From Romanomermis culicivorax (Eukaryota; Nematoda; Enoplea; Mermithida; Mermithidae), in the NCBI GenBank assembly GCA_963922205.1, contig CAWUHX010000037.1:1426001-1490000 (forward strand): a DNA stretch of 64,000 nt. The letters run 5' to 3'. This document shows, piece by piece, positions 12,201 through 22,537 of the stretch; position 1 is the first letter of the stretch; every line of letters starts with the position of its first letter. The notes beneath the pieces are model-generated. The model worked only from the letters and a program-made list of their open reading frames with translations. It ran no database searches and had not been told where the DNA came from. The position numbers were made by a program, and so were the translations under genes.

Positions 12201-14783
12201 TGGATGTTAATCTATGCGATTTCTGCACTGTAACAATTTTACCTCGGTGTCTTGAATCGGCGCGTCGTTGTACTGGATAGCCAACGGATCTTTAACACCG
12301 CCTACTAATAAAAACTGACGCAAATCTTCGTAGTCGACGTCCTCATCCATTTGATCAACATCCATTTTATCGCCTGTTGTACCAGTTTGACCTTTAATCG
12401 CCTCACTAATACGTTTTAGCTTGGCCTGAAACAAAAATTACCTGTTATTTAGGGATGTATCGGGTACTCGGAGCGAAACAAGACCCGAAATCAACTGACC
12501 ATTCTGTTGGTCCCGAACCCGGTACATACATGCAACGTATTTTCTTGCTATGTAAACTCACTTAAATTTTTAATTATAAGCAGGTCGTAGCTCGCAACTT
12601 TCTGCAAAAAATGTCGGTTTTTCGGTGGAATAAGATGCAAATTGATTTTCCCCACGAGGAAAAATTTTTGGGGTTTTTCCTCAAATGAGACAAAAAGTTT
12701 TTGGCAAAAAAACACTCTTTTTAGTTTTAAAAGTACCAATATTAAGCATGATTTCATGAGTTAATATAATAGAAGCATATTATCAGAATTTCCAACTCAC
12801 ACGTTAGTTTAACACCAACAAAGTAAGATTTGTCAACCGTGCTTATTTCATTAGCACGAATGCTAATGTGATGGGAGTCGTGCTAAAAAAAACCTGCTGC
12901 AATATATACCAAAAACCAAAGTTGTCTATGAACCCTGCCCGCCGGCCGCCCCAGACTAAAATGTACAAGTCGGTGCCCGGCCTTCAGCCTAATTATTGTA
13001 TATGAGTTGTCTATTAATTTTGAGCATAGATTTCTGTGACTAGTGAGCAGACATTCATTTTTCCTTTAAAATTTCCCTTAGCCTTAGGATACAGCAGCTG
13101 CGCCCGAACGGCGCAGCGCTGTTGAGGGCTGTTGAGGCTCTTCCAAATGAAGTTGTTAGTTAAAATAGTATCAAGGGCATACATGTAATTGGGGGGGAAT
13201 GCTATGGAAACCCCCGCCCCAGAAATCGTCGACCATATGGCTCGCCATTGGCCGACCGCCCCCCCAGGATTTTCCATTCCGACGGCTAGCCATATGGTAG
13301 CCGTTGGGACCCCCATACCTTTGATAGGAAAAATACTGAAAAATGTCAATTTTTTGATTAAAAATGTGAATTTTTGAACGAAAAATGATAAAAAAATGTG
13401 AATATTCTTGGCGCTTCGCGCCATGGATACATTTTTTCGGTCTTTTAAGGAAAAAATTACTATTTTTTGAACTTTTTACGTGAAAAATCGAATTTTTTTC
13501 CTTGAAAGACCCCTGCCCCAAAAATTTTGGGAATTACTGACCCCCCCCCCCCAAGAGCTCGGGGCTCCGTTACATGTATGATCAAGGGTCTCAAAGAAAT
13601 ATAGTGTTAATACTATCTGGTGAAATTGTGTATTTGTGTAGTGGTAAACGCAGTCCATAGGCTGCCGGACCAGGTTGAAGTAGGTAGGACTTTTCTGTAG
13701 AGACAAGGACTAAGTGAGAAGCATACCTGTACTTGGGGGGGACCCCCCCCCCCCCCCAACTCGGCCAACCCTGTACCCAAAATCATTTCCCCCCCCCCCC
13801 CCGTTTGGAAAAAATTAAAAAAATTTTCAAAAAAGTGTATGTTTTTGGCCTTTTTGGGAAAAATTTCGACTTTTTCCTCCCCCACCCCCCCCAACTCATA
13901 CCTGTAAGACCTCCGACCAGTTGGGGGGGGGGGGGGGGTAGGAAAAAGTCGAAATTTTTCCCAAAAAAGGCCAAAAAACATACAATTTTTTGAAAATTTT
14001 TTTAATTTTTTCCAAACTGGGGGGGGTTGGGGGGAAATGATTTTGGGTACAGGGTTGGCCGAGTTTGGGGGGGGGGTCCCCCCAAGTACAGGTATGCCTC
14101 AACTGGTCGGAGGTCTTACAGGTATGGTGAGAAGTGAGCAGATTTTAGGCAATTGAGATCCTGAATGCCATGATCACCTGGATTTCCGATATGATCTGGA
14201 TAGCTGGCATCTTGAGGAGTCCAAAAATGCCAGTTTGGAAGGGAAGCGACTTGTTAAAAAGTTGGGGGGAGGGGGTCGAAAAAAGTCGAAATTTTCCCCA
14301 AAAAAGGCACTTTTTTGCGAATTTCTCAAAGTCCAGGGGGCTTAGGTATGGTTGGCCGAGTTGGGGCGGGGGGGGAGGTTCACCCCTATTACAGGTATGC
14401 CCGAAAAGTCAAAAAATTGAGTGTCTTTTAGATACGATTTTTACTTTAATTCTGCTATTTTCCACTTTAAGTTTACGAATCGCAGTTCGCAAATTGTCGC
14501 GATCTTTTTGCAAATCGTAAACAACCATCTTCGTCTGAGTCAGCTCGTGGACGATCATGCGTAAATTTCCACGGATTGAATGACCGCTGTCTAAACCGCC
14601 CATTTGACCTACGGCGACGCCGTTCTTCTCGTCGCCGCCGCTTACCGTCGAAAAATCGATTGAATCGTTGGCATTTGCTTCCAAAGGCGACGACCACATG
14701 GACGGATCGTTCGTCACGTTTCCCAGCTGACGCCAATCATTAGTAATAAACGTCCCCGACGACATCCCACCGTTCCGAGACAT
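9229..14783 (-). CDS. NADAR-domain (YbiA-like) protein, five exons
   Basis: Coding exons on the minus strand are 14783-14445, 12425-12243, 12188-12045, 11977-11827 and 9617-9229. They total 1206 nt, about 401 residues plus stop. All junctions are GT-AG and keep frame; two introns are only 54 and 67 bp. Residues 1-110 are Ser/Asn-rich, then helical with coiled-coil character (about 75-125). NADAR spans about 157-306: HKSCERYY (about 181-188), VKNFDQAVWD spanning exons 3-4, KFDQHRWIRNLL, ASQDKTLGTGW and LWDGENMGGKILMKLRDEF. NADAR relatives hydrolyse N-glycosidic bonds, for example in riboflavin-pathway intermediates (YbiA) or ADP-ribosylated guanine. The substrate here is unknown. The tail (about 325-401) is basic, with RGRG and a Pro-rich stretch. 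The start MSRNGG is the first in-frame Met in its exon; a further 5' exon cannot be excluded. Confidence 0.85.
10031..10220. repeat. Two-copy tandem duplication of about 85-100 bp
   Basis: Two similar segments (about 10031-10114 and 10136-10220) share ctccatTCA..CATCCAAGGTCTGG..CCCTATA and the ending GAATAGTCG. It lies in the last intron of the NADAR gene. Origin unknown. Confidence 0.6.
10375..11169. mobile_element. Non-autonomous TIR element, CAGGGTGA ends, 6-bp TATACA target duplication
   Basis: The 795-bp segment starts CAGGGTGA and ends TCACCCTG, directly flanked on both sides by TATACA (10369-10374 and 11170-11175). Both subterminal regions repeat the phrase CCCTGACTTTTCCAGG. Inside lie a palindromic minisatellite (about 10550-10700) and a two-copy 38-bp tandem repeat (about 10719-10795). 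It encodes nothing recognisable and sits in the last intron of the NADAR gene. Confidence 0.65.
13178..13580. mobile_element. MITE, CATACATGTAA ends, 8-bp target duplication, copy 1
   Basis: Ends are CATACATGTAA and TTACATGTATG. Both flanks carry ATCAAGGG (13170-13177 and 13581-13588), an exact 8-bp target duplication. Internal landmarks are CCATATGGCT/AGCCATATGG palindromes, the phrase TTGGCGCTTCGCGCCA and long poly-C/G tracts. An inverted relative lies at 20135-20543. It has no coding capacity. An 8-bp duplication fits hAT-type transposases, but the ends are not typical hAT ends. It lies in the first coding intron of the NADAR gene. Confidence 0.85.
13722..14126. mobile_element. Foldback element, CATACCTGTA ends, 8-bp target duplication GTGAGAAG
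   Basis: Starts CATACCTGTA, ends TACAGGTATG, and is flanked by exact GTGAGAAG at 13714-13721 and 14127-14134. The interior is two near-complementary arms (about 13722-13894 and 13920-14096) with C and G runs up to about 17 nt, around an internal copy of the terminus at about 13899-13920. It looks like an inverted duplication of the shorter element seen at 34446-34653. It is non-coding. Confidence 0.85.
14240..14399. mobile_element. Truncated relative of the CATACCTGTA foldback family
   Basis: Shares the phrases GTTGGGGGGAGGGGGTCGAAAAA, GGTTGGCCGAGTTGGGG and the terminus TTACAGGTATG with the element at 13722-14126. The opposite terminus and target duplication were not found, so it is probably incomplete. 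Confidence 0.6.
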
Positions 14784-15225
14784 GATATTTGAAGGATATG
14801 CTGATGCTAAAATTTCTGGACCGACCGTGGCTCGTAAGACAGATCTCACATATCGACAAATTACAGTAAACACAATGGGAAATGGCATATTTTCAATACA
14901 TTTTCTATTCAGATTCATCGCAAAAATTTTTCCTTGGAGGCACAGTGGTCGCTAAAGCGTACGTACATCGTTTATTTATAGAAATGAAAATTTATTTATA
15001 AAACAGCGAGAATAAAAATTCAGTTAATAAAAGTTGGAATACAAATTTACGTATAACACTTCGTAAATCGTGATGACGATAGTTCACGCCTTGTTCAAAT
15101 CAATAATAAGTTCGTCGGGCACATTTTGAAGTTCGTAAAAAGTATCCATAACTCGGTCCTTTTGAACTAAAAATTTTGATCCAAAATATTGCGCATTAGA
15201 ATGCGTTTTGCATCTAACGTTACGG
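14784..15225. other. Presumed 5' flank of the NADAR gene
   Basis: This AT-rich stretch lies upstream of the proposed start codon. I see no convincing TATA box or further coding exon, so promoter and 5' UTR boundaries are not assigned. Confidence 0.4.
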
Positions 15226-15892
15226 TTAAGGCGGATTCATATTTCATCCGGCGTCTGGCGTCCGGCAAGTTATTTTTAGCTTCCAGCATTGAGTGTCCGG
15301 CATCCGGCAATTTGGCTTCCGGCATCCGAATTAGTATGAATTTGCCGGTCCGGCAAGTTGCCGGATTGGATGGCAATTTACACTTCTTCGGGCGCCGGAA
15401 AGGCCGGATGACAATATTCTTGATTTTACTATGTTTGAATACTTTGAAATCTGTTCAATATTTAGTTTCAAGATAAGAGAAATGGCGTATGAAAAATATA
15501 CATAATATTCTATAAGTCTACTCGGAATTATTAGTTGATGATGTCAGACGAACAAGATATTCTTGATCTAGCATTTTTTATGCTTTCATGAACCGAAAAA
15601 ACATTCAAAATATTCAGCAATCAAAAATTAAACGAACGTCATGATTAAAAAGACAAAATTTTGCCTCAACTAAAAACTCGATATCTCCGACATACATTGT
15701 ATATGCAAAAAACAATTAAACACGTGGTTCTATTGAAATTACATACAAAATATGCTTCCCGGCATGCGAAAAAGTACAAACTGTTTTCTACTCTTCCGCA
15801 GCAAAATTCCAGTCTTTCGGCAAGGAAATGGGACGGCAGGGTGGGAAAAAGAAAAAAATTACGTCATCCGGTGCCGGATTGCCGGATGAAAA
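15226..15892. mobile_element. TTAA-flanked element with CCGGCATCCGGCA subterminal repeats
   Basis: After TTAA (15226-15229) come AGGCGGATTCATATTTCATC and then many direct and inverted copies of a short motif, GCATCCGGCA or TGCCGGATGC, to about 15415. The motif reappears at about 15865-15892. Its start resembles that of the element at 16302 (TTAAGGCGTATTTATACTTC), but the subterminal motif differs. The right end is unclear. The 131-codon frame at 15661-16056 is probably chance. Confidence 0.55.
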
Positions 15893-16301
15893 ATCTAAAA
15901 ATAGACTTTGCTGGATTAGGGGTACCACAAGCCAAAAATCGAAGTATCAGAGACACAATGTCTGAGAAAATTCGGCTTCTTGTGAAGAGAGAGCCGTTAT
16001 TGGTGAAAAATAAACCCCCTGAAATTCACATTTATGTGCAAAGGGTACGAAAATAATATTCATTTCATCCCAACCTTTTATCACCTTTCTCAGTATATCT
16101 CACGACATAGCGCCCATAACTTGTGAGCACTTAACTAACCTTTAGCTTCTTTTTTTTTATGAAAAATGTTATAGTAAACGTATAAACGATTTATCAATTT
16201 CACTTTACTTGCACGCTATGAAAAACAGACCCATAGGTTCATTTAGGACATCCTGTTTAGCAGTCATGTGCTCAGCACAAACGACAATAATATAACATGA
16301 G

Positions 16302-19113
16302 TTAAGGCGTATTTATACTTCAGTCGAAGAGGCCTCCTCGAGGAGAATACCTGAAAAGCAGCCATCAGAATGCAGGAGTACTACGCGTCATGGCTTCCTT
16401 CCGATTGGGATGCAGATCCGCAGCCTACTGCACATCCGCAGCCTACTGCACATCAGCAGCCTACTGCACATTAGCAGCCTTAGTCAGATCCGCAGCCAAA
16501 AAAAATAGAATGTGTGTTTCATATAATATGTGTTTCATTGCAGGAACATAAACGCATGAGGTGCGGGTCGAAATTTACTTTTAAAACAAAAAAATTACGC
16601 ATTGTTTGGATCCTGAAAGACTACACGCGATTTCTTACCATCCAAATGACGCATAAAACGCAAAAAAACAGTTTTTACTCTTTTATATCACTGTACTGTT
16701 TTCATCACTGTACTGTTTTTACTCTTTTACCATAAAATGTTTCTAAAGTACAATGTTCGAGAAAGTGAGATTTTTTCTATACTATGTCCTATACTGATAT
16801 ACAGTTGACTGGCAAAAAATTCTTTTATTTTCACTGTTAGGCTTCGTTAGCATACATACCTTACAAAATTCGATTATTGCAAGTGATAATTAGGCAGCAA
16901 CGTTCTTGTGGATTTTCGGCGTCCTTTAGTTTTTCGCATTCGACGCAAATCCAATACTCGTTAATTTGGGCATCCGAAGAACTTTGGAAGATTTTTAGAA
17001 AAATTCGTAAACTCGTTGTTTGTTGATGCGGGCACCGATTTTTTTAATTTTGAATTCAAAATAGCATTTGCTTCACCAAAGTCTATTTTTGTACGCAATA
17101 AGAGACGAATTTGGCAAGTAAGAAAAGTGGAATTTGCTCTGATATTTTTTTTTGTAATACAGAAGCATATGTGTGTGTGTGTATGTTGTGTATGTGTGTG
17201 GTCACTTTGATGTGTTTATTACATGTTCTATTGTTCCAGAATGATATAGATTTATTATGGGTCGCTAATTAACTTTATTATTTGTGATACAAAAGGGTAA
17301 AATGGTCAGACGCTCCATTGTCTGTACCGTAATGTGCCTATTTTTCAAATATCAGTATTATGGGACTATTTTCGTCGAACGTATACAAGTATGTTTTTCA
17401 TGGATGGCAAAAAAATGAAATAAAATATTCTTTGGCTGCGGATCTGACTAAGGCTGCTAATGTGCAGTAGGCTGCGGATATGCACTAGGCTGCGGATCTG
17501 AGCACCCCTTACTTCCTCGAGCAGAGTGTGAATGCAACGCTGGCGAGCATACTCTCGAGGATGAATTAGGTATGAACGTACTCTTTCGACGAGCATATAG
17601 GCTGCTCGAGGATACTAGAGTACAATCTGGAGAGGATTGTATCGCGTGCGCTTGGTATATTTTGTGTGCTAAGTTGGGTAGGGGGGTAGTGCCCTAAAAA
17701 CGGTCCGCTGTCCACTCCATCATATATCTTTTTTAGTGCCAGTCAGGCGGCTCCACGTGCTATCCCCTCCACGGTGCGTCGAAAATTCGGTCTTGAGGTC
17801 AAAATCGTCCGTTTTTCGTTAAAATTACTGAAAATGTCGAAATTTTCCGGCACTTCGCGGTAGAATCTGCAATTTTTACGAGTTTTCTAAACGAGCCCAC
17901 GATTTCTTGGAGTTGTAAAAAATTTTTGACATTAACTTAACACTCGAGGATCCCCTGAAATTTGGTCAGCTTACCAAAAAGACGCTTTTAAACCCAGTTT
18001 TTAGAATTATGACGGATAATTAAAAAGGCGATTTTGTTCAGCTTAAATTTTTAATCTAAAAATTAAATTTATTTTATTAATTTCAAAAAATTAATTTAAA
18101 TTTTTTTAAAATTGATAAAATAAAAATTTAATCGCGCAATTTTAAAAATTTGTTTTTAAAATTATTAATTTCGTTTTAATTAATAAATTTGGAAACACTA
18201 AATTTAATTCAAAAATACTTTTAAAAAATTTAAAAATTGAAAAAAAATTATTTTAATTTAAAATTTAAAAAAATGTAAAAAATTAGATTAATTTGAAAAA
18301 AATTAAAAATTTTAAAAAAATTTGAAAATTAAAAAAAATTAAATTTATTCGAGAAAATCTAAAAATTTTCAGAAAAATTCCAAAAACTTAAAAAATTGAA
18401 TTATATTTTGAAAAAAATTCAAAAATTTTAATTTAATTTCAAAAAAATAAAAAATTTAATTCGATTTTTAAAAAATTTTAAAATCAAAAAAAATTTAATT
18501 TATAAAAAAATATTCAAAATTTTTTTCTAAACCGAAAATTCTATTCTTAATTTTTTAAATTTAAAATTTTTTTAGATTTATTTGCGCACAATTTTGAAAA
18601 TCGTCAAAAATTCATCAAAAAACCCAATTTTCGCCAAAATTTTTGACATTGCCCAATGACAATCTTTTTTGGTTGCGGAAGCTAAAGGGAGGTAAAAATA
18701 TGTGAACACTGGGTCTGACCAGAGGGGAAGGCGAGGGGCAACGCCAAACCATCAAATATACATGTATGTTTGCATGAAGACTGCCGCCGAAAATACTTCA
18801 ACGAGTGAAATTTCTCGGCATATACACGAATAATGCCTTCATAGTTCTTGTATCAAATGGCGGTGAAATTTTCACTTCAAACATGACTGGGAGGGTTACT
18901 GCTGAAATGGGAAGCAGAAATAGCCACGTGAAAAAAATTTCCGGAAACGAACGAACAATTTTTCTCCTCTTGGCGCTGTTCTATTTGCCGAAAGCGGAGA
19001 GCATCCTCGAGGAGCACATACTCTCCTCTTTGCTCTAAATCATCCTCGAGGAGTCCTCCTCGCGCACTTCTCCTCGAGGAGCTGTCCTCGAATGAAGTAT
19101 AAATACGCCTAGG
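16302..19113. mobile_element. About 2.8-kb TTAA-type TIR element with CCTCGAGGA subterminal repeats
   Basis: Left end is TTAAGGCGTATTTATACTTC; right end is the inverted GAAGTATAAATACGCC (to 19110), where the flanking TTAA has decayed to TAGG. Both ends carry repeated CCTCGAGGAG palindromes. Internal features are an inverted pair of GCAGCCTACTGCACAT tandem repeats (about 16408-16498 and 17436-17502), a TG microsatellite at about 17168-17202 and a very A/T-rich tract at about 17950-18620. No transposase frame is visible, so it is non-autonomous or composite. Confidence 0.6.
17950..18620. repeat. A/T-rich low-complexity tract
   Basis: The stretch is almost entirely AAATTT-type words (aatttaaaaaattt and variants) inside the 16302-19113 element. 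No coding or structured RNA signal is seen. Confidence 0.8.
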
Positions 19114-20134
19114 CTATCAGCTTAGCAGGTTTAACATTTCTCGAAATGTTTTGTGTGTATAAGATGAAGCTGCAGCTAAGCTGCACATTAACGATAATTG
19201 TAAAACATATAAAAAATGGAACTCAGCTATGGAGTTCACGTCTCTTTGATGATGGCCCTGAGCTTAGAAGTCGATGTTTTTGTTTTTATCGAAAAATTCA
19301 TAAATTTTGGACTCGAAATTTCCTGTTTAAATCACTGCTATTGTTTCTACTTGTGTTGTAGATCATGCATTCGTCTATCGAGTCAATTTACAAATCGTGA
19401 TGTTTGATTAACCCTTAAAACGAAGTGCATTTTTTCACTCAAGTTTTAGCCACGCATTCGAAATTTTTTAGTGTGGGGATTTTTGCTGTAATTTATTCTA
19501 AAGGTATTTTTCATGACATTTTCAGAAAGAGATTTTCAAGGGGATTCAAAATATGTTGGTTGTGCTTACGCAATTTACAATCGAGATATGAATGTGTAAA
19601 AATTATGAAAATGCAAATCGGGTGTCAACACGTTTTCAGGACCTGACGTTGCTGTAGCAGAAAAAACGTCATTAGATTAAATTCATATGGAAGAATCATG
19701 TGGCCAAAACAGAATTCTGCTGATGCCACAGGCTTTTAAGTATGTGTTGGGACACCCTGTTTCACGTCTAACCTTTTCCAGTAATGTGACAGGGTTTAAC
19801 TGAAAGTCGTAAAAGCCTGAAATAGTGCTTGCTTTCCACTCTCACTATTTGGATGCACTTCAAGAAAAAGAGACTGTAGAACTTGTTTCAGTTAAAAATT
19901 GGTGGGTCTTCTGCTCAGGTATTTCGAATAGTGTAATCTGCAAAAAACTGAGTTACAATAAGAGACAACCCATTCATTGCAAATCTATGCAGTTTCTGAG
20001 AAGTTCAATCTTGACTAAGAAGTGATGAAAATTAATAATGCCTGAAGATCAAGTGTATATAAGTTAGTTTTACATGCTGAGCATCGTTCGGGAATTAATT
20101 TTGCATGAAAGTCAAAATTCACATAGATATATAG
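19114..20134. other. Intergenic stretch with a MITE fragment
   Basis: No gene is recognised. At about 19820-19890 the words GCTTGCTTTCCACT and CACTTCAAGAAAAAGAGACTGTAG match the TAGTCTG-type MITE at 43066-43313, indicating a degenerate copy. The phrase ACACCCTGTTTCAC at about 19745 recurs near other elements in the window. Confidence 0.5.
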
Positions 20135-20543
20135 CATACATGTAACGGGGCCCCTAGGTCTGAGGGGGGGGGTTGGGCGATTTTTTTGGGGCCGAGGGTC
20201 AGTATTCCCAAAATTTTAGGGGAGGGGTCTCTCAAGGAAAAAAATTGATTTTTTCATGAAAAAAGTCTGAAAAATAGTTCAATTTTTTTTCTAAAAAGAC
20301 CGAAAAAATGTATTCATGGCGCGAAGCGCCAAAAAATTCACATTTTTTACTATTTTTTGTTCAAAAATTGACATTTTTCAGTATTTTTCCGACCAAAAGT
20401 ATGGGGGTCCCCACGGCTACCATATGGCTAGCCATTGGATTAGAAAATCGTGAGGAGCGGTCGCTCAATGGCTAGCCATATGCTCGACGATTTCTTGGGG
20501 GGGGGGGGGGTTCCCACAGCACTTCCCCCCAATTACATGTATG
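20135..20543. mobile_element. MITE, CATACATGTAA ends, copy 2 (inverted relative of 13178-13580)
   Basis: It carries the same ends and internal landmarks as 13178-13580 in the opposite orientation (CATACATGTAA left, TTACATGTATG right, GGCGCGAAGCGCC, CTAGCCATATGG). Flanks ATATATAG and CTATATAG agree at 7 of 8 positions, consistent with an 8-bp target duplication. Confidence 0.85.
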
Positions 20544-20729
20544 CTATATAGTACCCTAAACTTCGGAATTTGCCATTTTTTAGTATTTTATGTTATGTAC
20601 ACGCGATGCAAAATGTCAAAGCATAGGAAAGAGATAACCTCAGAGTAAAGCATTGATTATATGCAGGAGACAATTCTCTGATTTGGTATGAAACAATGTT
20701 TTTAATCTCATTGCTTAATGTCTAAAAAG

Positions 20730-21157
20730 GAAGGAGCTTGATGATGGACGAGCTGACGAGAACGAAATGAAGACGGAGGACTGACTTTTCTATGTTGAAC
20801 TGAGCTTTTTATACTCCTCTTGAGCGAGCACGTGAATCAATGACAAATGGATGCTTTTTTTTGCTTTTCTGGTAAATGGGCGGTCCTTATGCACCAATTC
20901 TCGGAATTGGAGCTAATTCTAAGAATTCTAATTCTAATCCCAGGAAAAAGTAGAATCAGGTTATTTCTGGTTTTAATTGTCGAGAAATTTTATGTCCAGG
21001 AGTGCGTAGATAAAAAGTGATGACGTGATGACGTAAGAACAAAAAGAGAACGGTGGAAAATAATTGAAACAAAAAATGAGTAGGGGCATAAAAAGAAGTT
21101 ACCGTAAGAAGGGGAGGAGTTACAGTAAGAACTACAGTAAGGTTATAAAGCTTCACA
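20730..21157 (-). repeat. 3' LTR of the minus-strand gypsy element
   Basis: Homologous along its length to 29562-29989. On the minus strand it begins TGTGAAGC; the other end is degenerate (ggagctt on + where the 5' LTR has ggagccc). TATAAAAAG lies on the minus strand at about 20805-20813. Differences from the partner are largely transitions plus small indels, indicating an old insertion. Confidence 0.88.
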
Positions 21158-21273
21158 GTCTTCCCTCCATAAAATATTGGGTCTCCCGATCCCAATGGGT
21201 GGTAATCAAGAATTTCACTAACAGAAAGTTAACAGAAAGTTTCTGCTTTCTTCCTCTTGCAGCTTTATGCTGC

Positions 21274-22014
21274 TGTCACTACCCGGGGGCTGTGTAGGGA
21301 TAGGACAAACTGTAAGAAGAACGCAAGAATTAATTATTCTTTTATTACAATTAATTACACGATTAATTTTGGAGGTTAACTGTGCACTTGCGTCACTCTT
21401 AGGTTGTGAGGTTGAAGGTTCGGTTTTGGTTGGGTTGAAGAGATAGGTTATTCTCTAAAGGTTGAAGGTTCAGGTTGAGGTTGGTTGATATACTCGGTTG
21501 GAGTATGGTTAAAATAGGTTACTTACTTAGCTTACAGTAAGTTGGGCAAATTTGGTTGGGAGCTCGCGAAAGGTTGAGCGAGCGGCGAAGAATCGACTAA
21601 TGTTATCGACTGTTCTTCTTCCAACTGAAGAGGGTTTTTTATCTTCAGTCCTTTCTATATTTTGGTTCTATTTTAGGTTGTCTATTTTGGTTATAGATAG
21701 CATTTAAGACATTGATGTTGTTAGAGTCCTCACGTAGGAGAATCCGGTTCTGTTCTCTAAGTGTTTCTATTTCTGGTTGTTTTTCCATTAGGTTTCCACG
21801 TGACACCTTTATGTTTAGGTTGTCAACGTGACTATTCTATGTTGATGGAAATTAACTGATGTTCAGTTATGAACAATCCAGTTATGACGCAACGCACGAT
21901 AAAATAAAAATGGAGAAATGAATATAATAAAAACGAAACATGTTATGAAATAATAAATGAGAAATTATTTCACACTTCATTTGAAATTCATCACTAAGGT
22001 CACTATCTGTGACA
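21274..22014. mobile_element. Solo LTR of another element, 4-bp CTGC target duplication
   Basis: Begins TGTCAC and ends GTGACA (6-bp inverted ends), and is flanked by CTGC on both sides (21270-21273 and 22015-22018). It sits between the integrase remnant and 3' LTR of the 20730-29989 element, so it inserted later. It has many AACCT/AGGTT words. AATAAA occurs on both strands near the ends, so orientation is unresolved. Confidence 0.7.
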
Positions 22015-22537
22015 CTGCTCTAAAACAAACAACATAAACAAAGAAAATAGAATATGCTGATTATCGGTGGCAAACAGCATCACCCAAAAATGTTTATTGG
22101 CCGTTGATTCATTGTTCCACATGTCGCAGACATAATAATAGCCAAATCATAAAAATTGAGCATCAGGGATGTAGTGGTTCATCTCAGTTTTGTTCTTGTC
22201 GGGTTGTTGTCATGACGGCCCGAAATTGAAGCTGTTCGTCAGCTTCATGGCAAAAATTCAAAAATGTGAAGGCAAAAGTATATATAAAATTATAAGGCAT
22301 TTTATTTACATCATGTGGTTTTTTCTACATTCATGTCAGGTATATAAATTTTCGTCCCCCATTCCTTGAGATTTCATCTCTTCAGTCGAATGTTTTATCT
22401 GCACATTGAGCAGTATAGTCGAGCAGCTAGTTTCAGCTGTAGTTTCTTGTGTGAGTTTCTTTTTTAGCATATCAGTATGCACCCATTTGGTGGAATAAGT
22501 TGGCTTCCCACCTACATAGATTAAGTAATTTTGGTTT
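22015..22537 (-). other. 3' untranslated part of the minus-strand gypsy element
   Basis: Lies between the integrase remnant and the nested solo LTR. No coding sequence is recognised and it is AT-rich. Confidence 0.5.

Noticed and set aside
13014-14102. Cluster of open frames on both strands with Gly/Pro runs
   Set aside because: They come from the poly-G/C tracts and inverted arms of the MITEs at 13178-13580 and 13722-14126.
15661-16056. 131-codon frame as a host gene
   Set aside because: No recognisable motif; it overlaps the CCGGCATC repeat element and its composition is that of the flanking AT-rich DNA.
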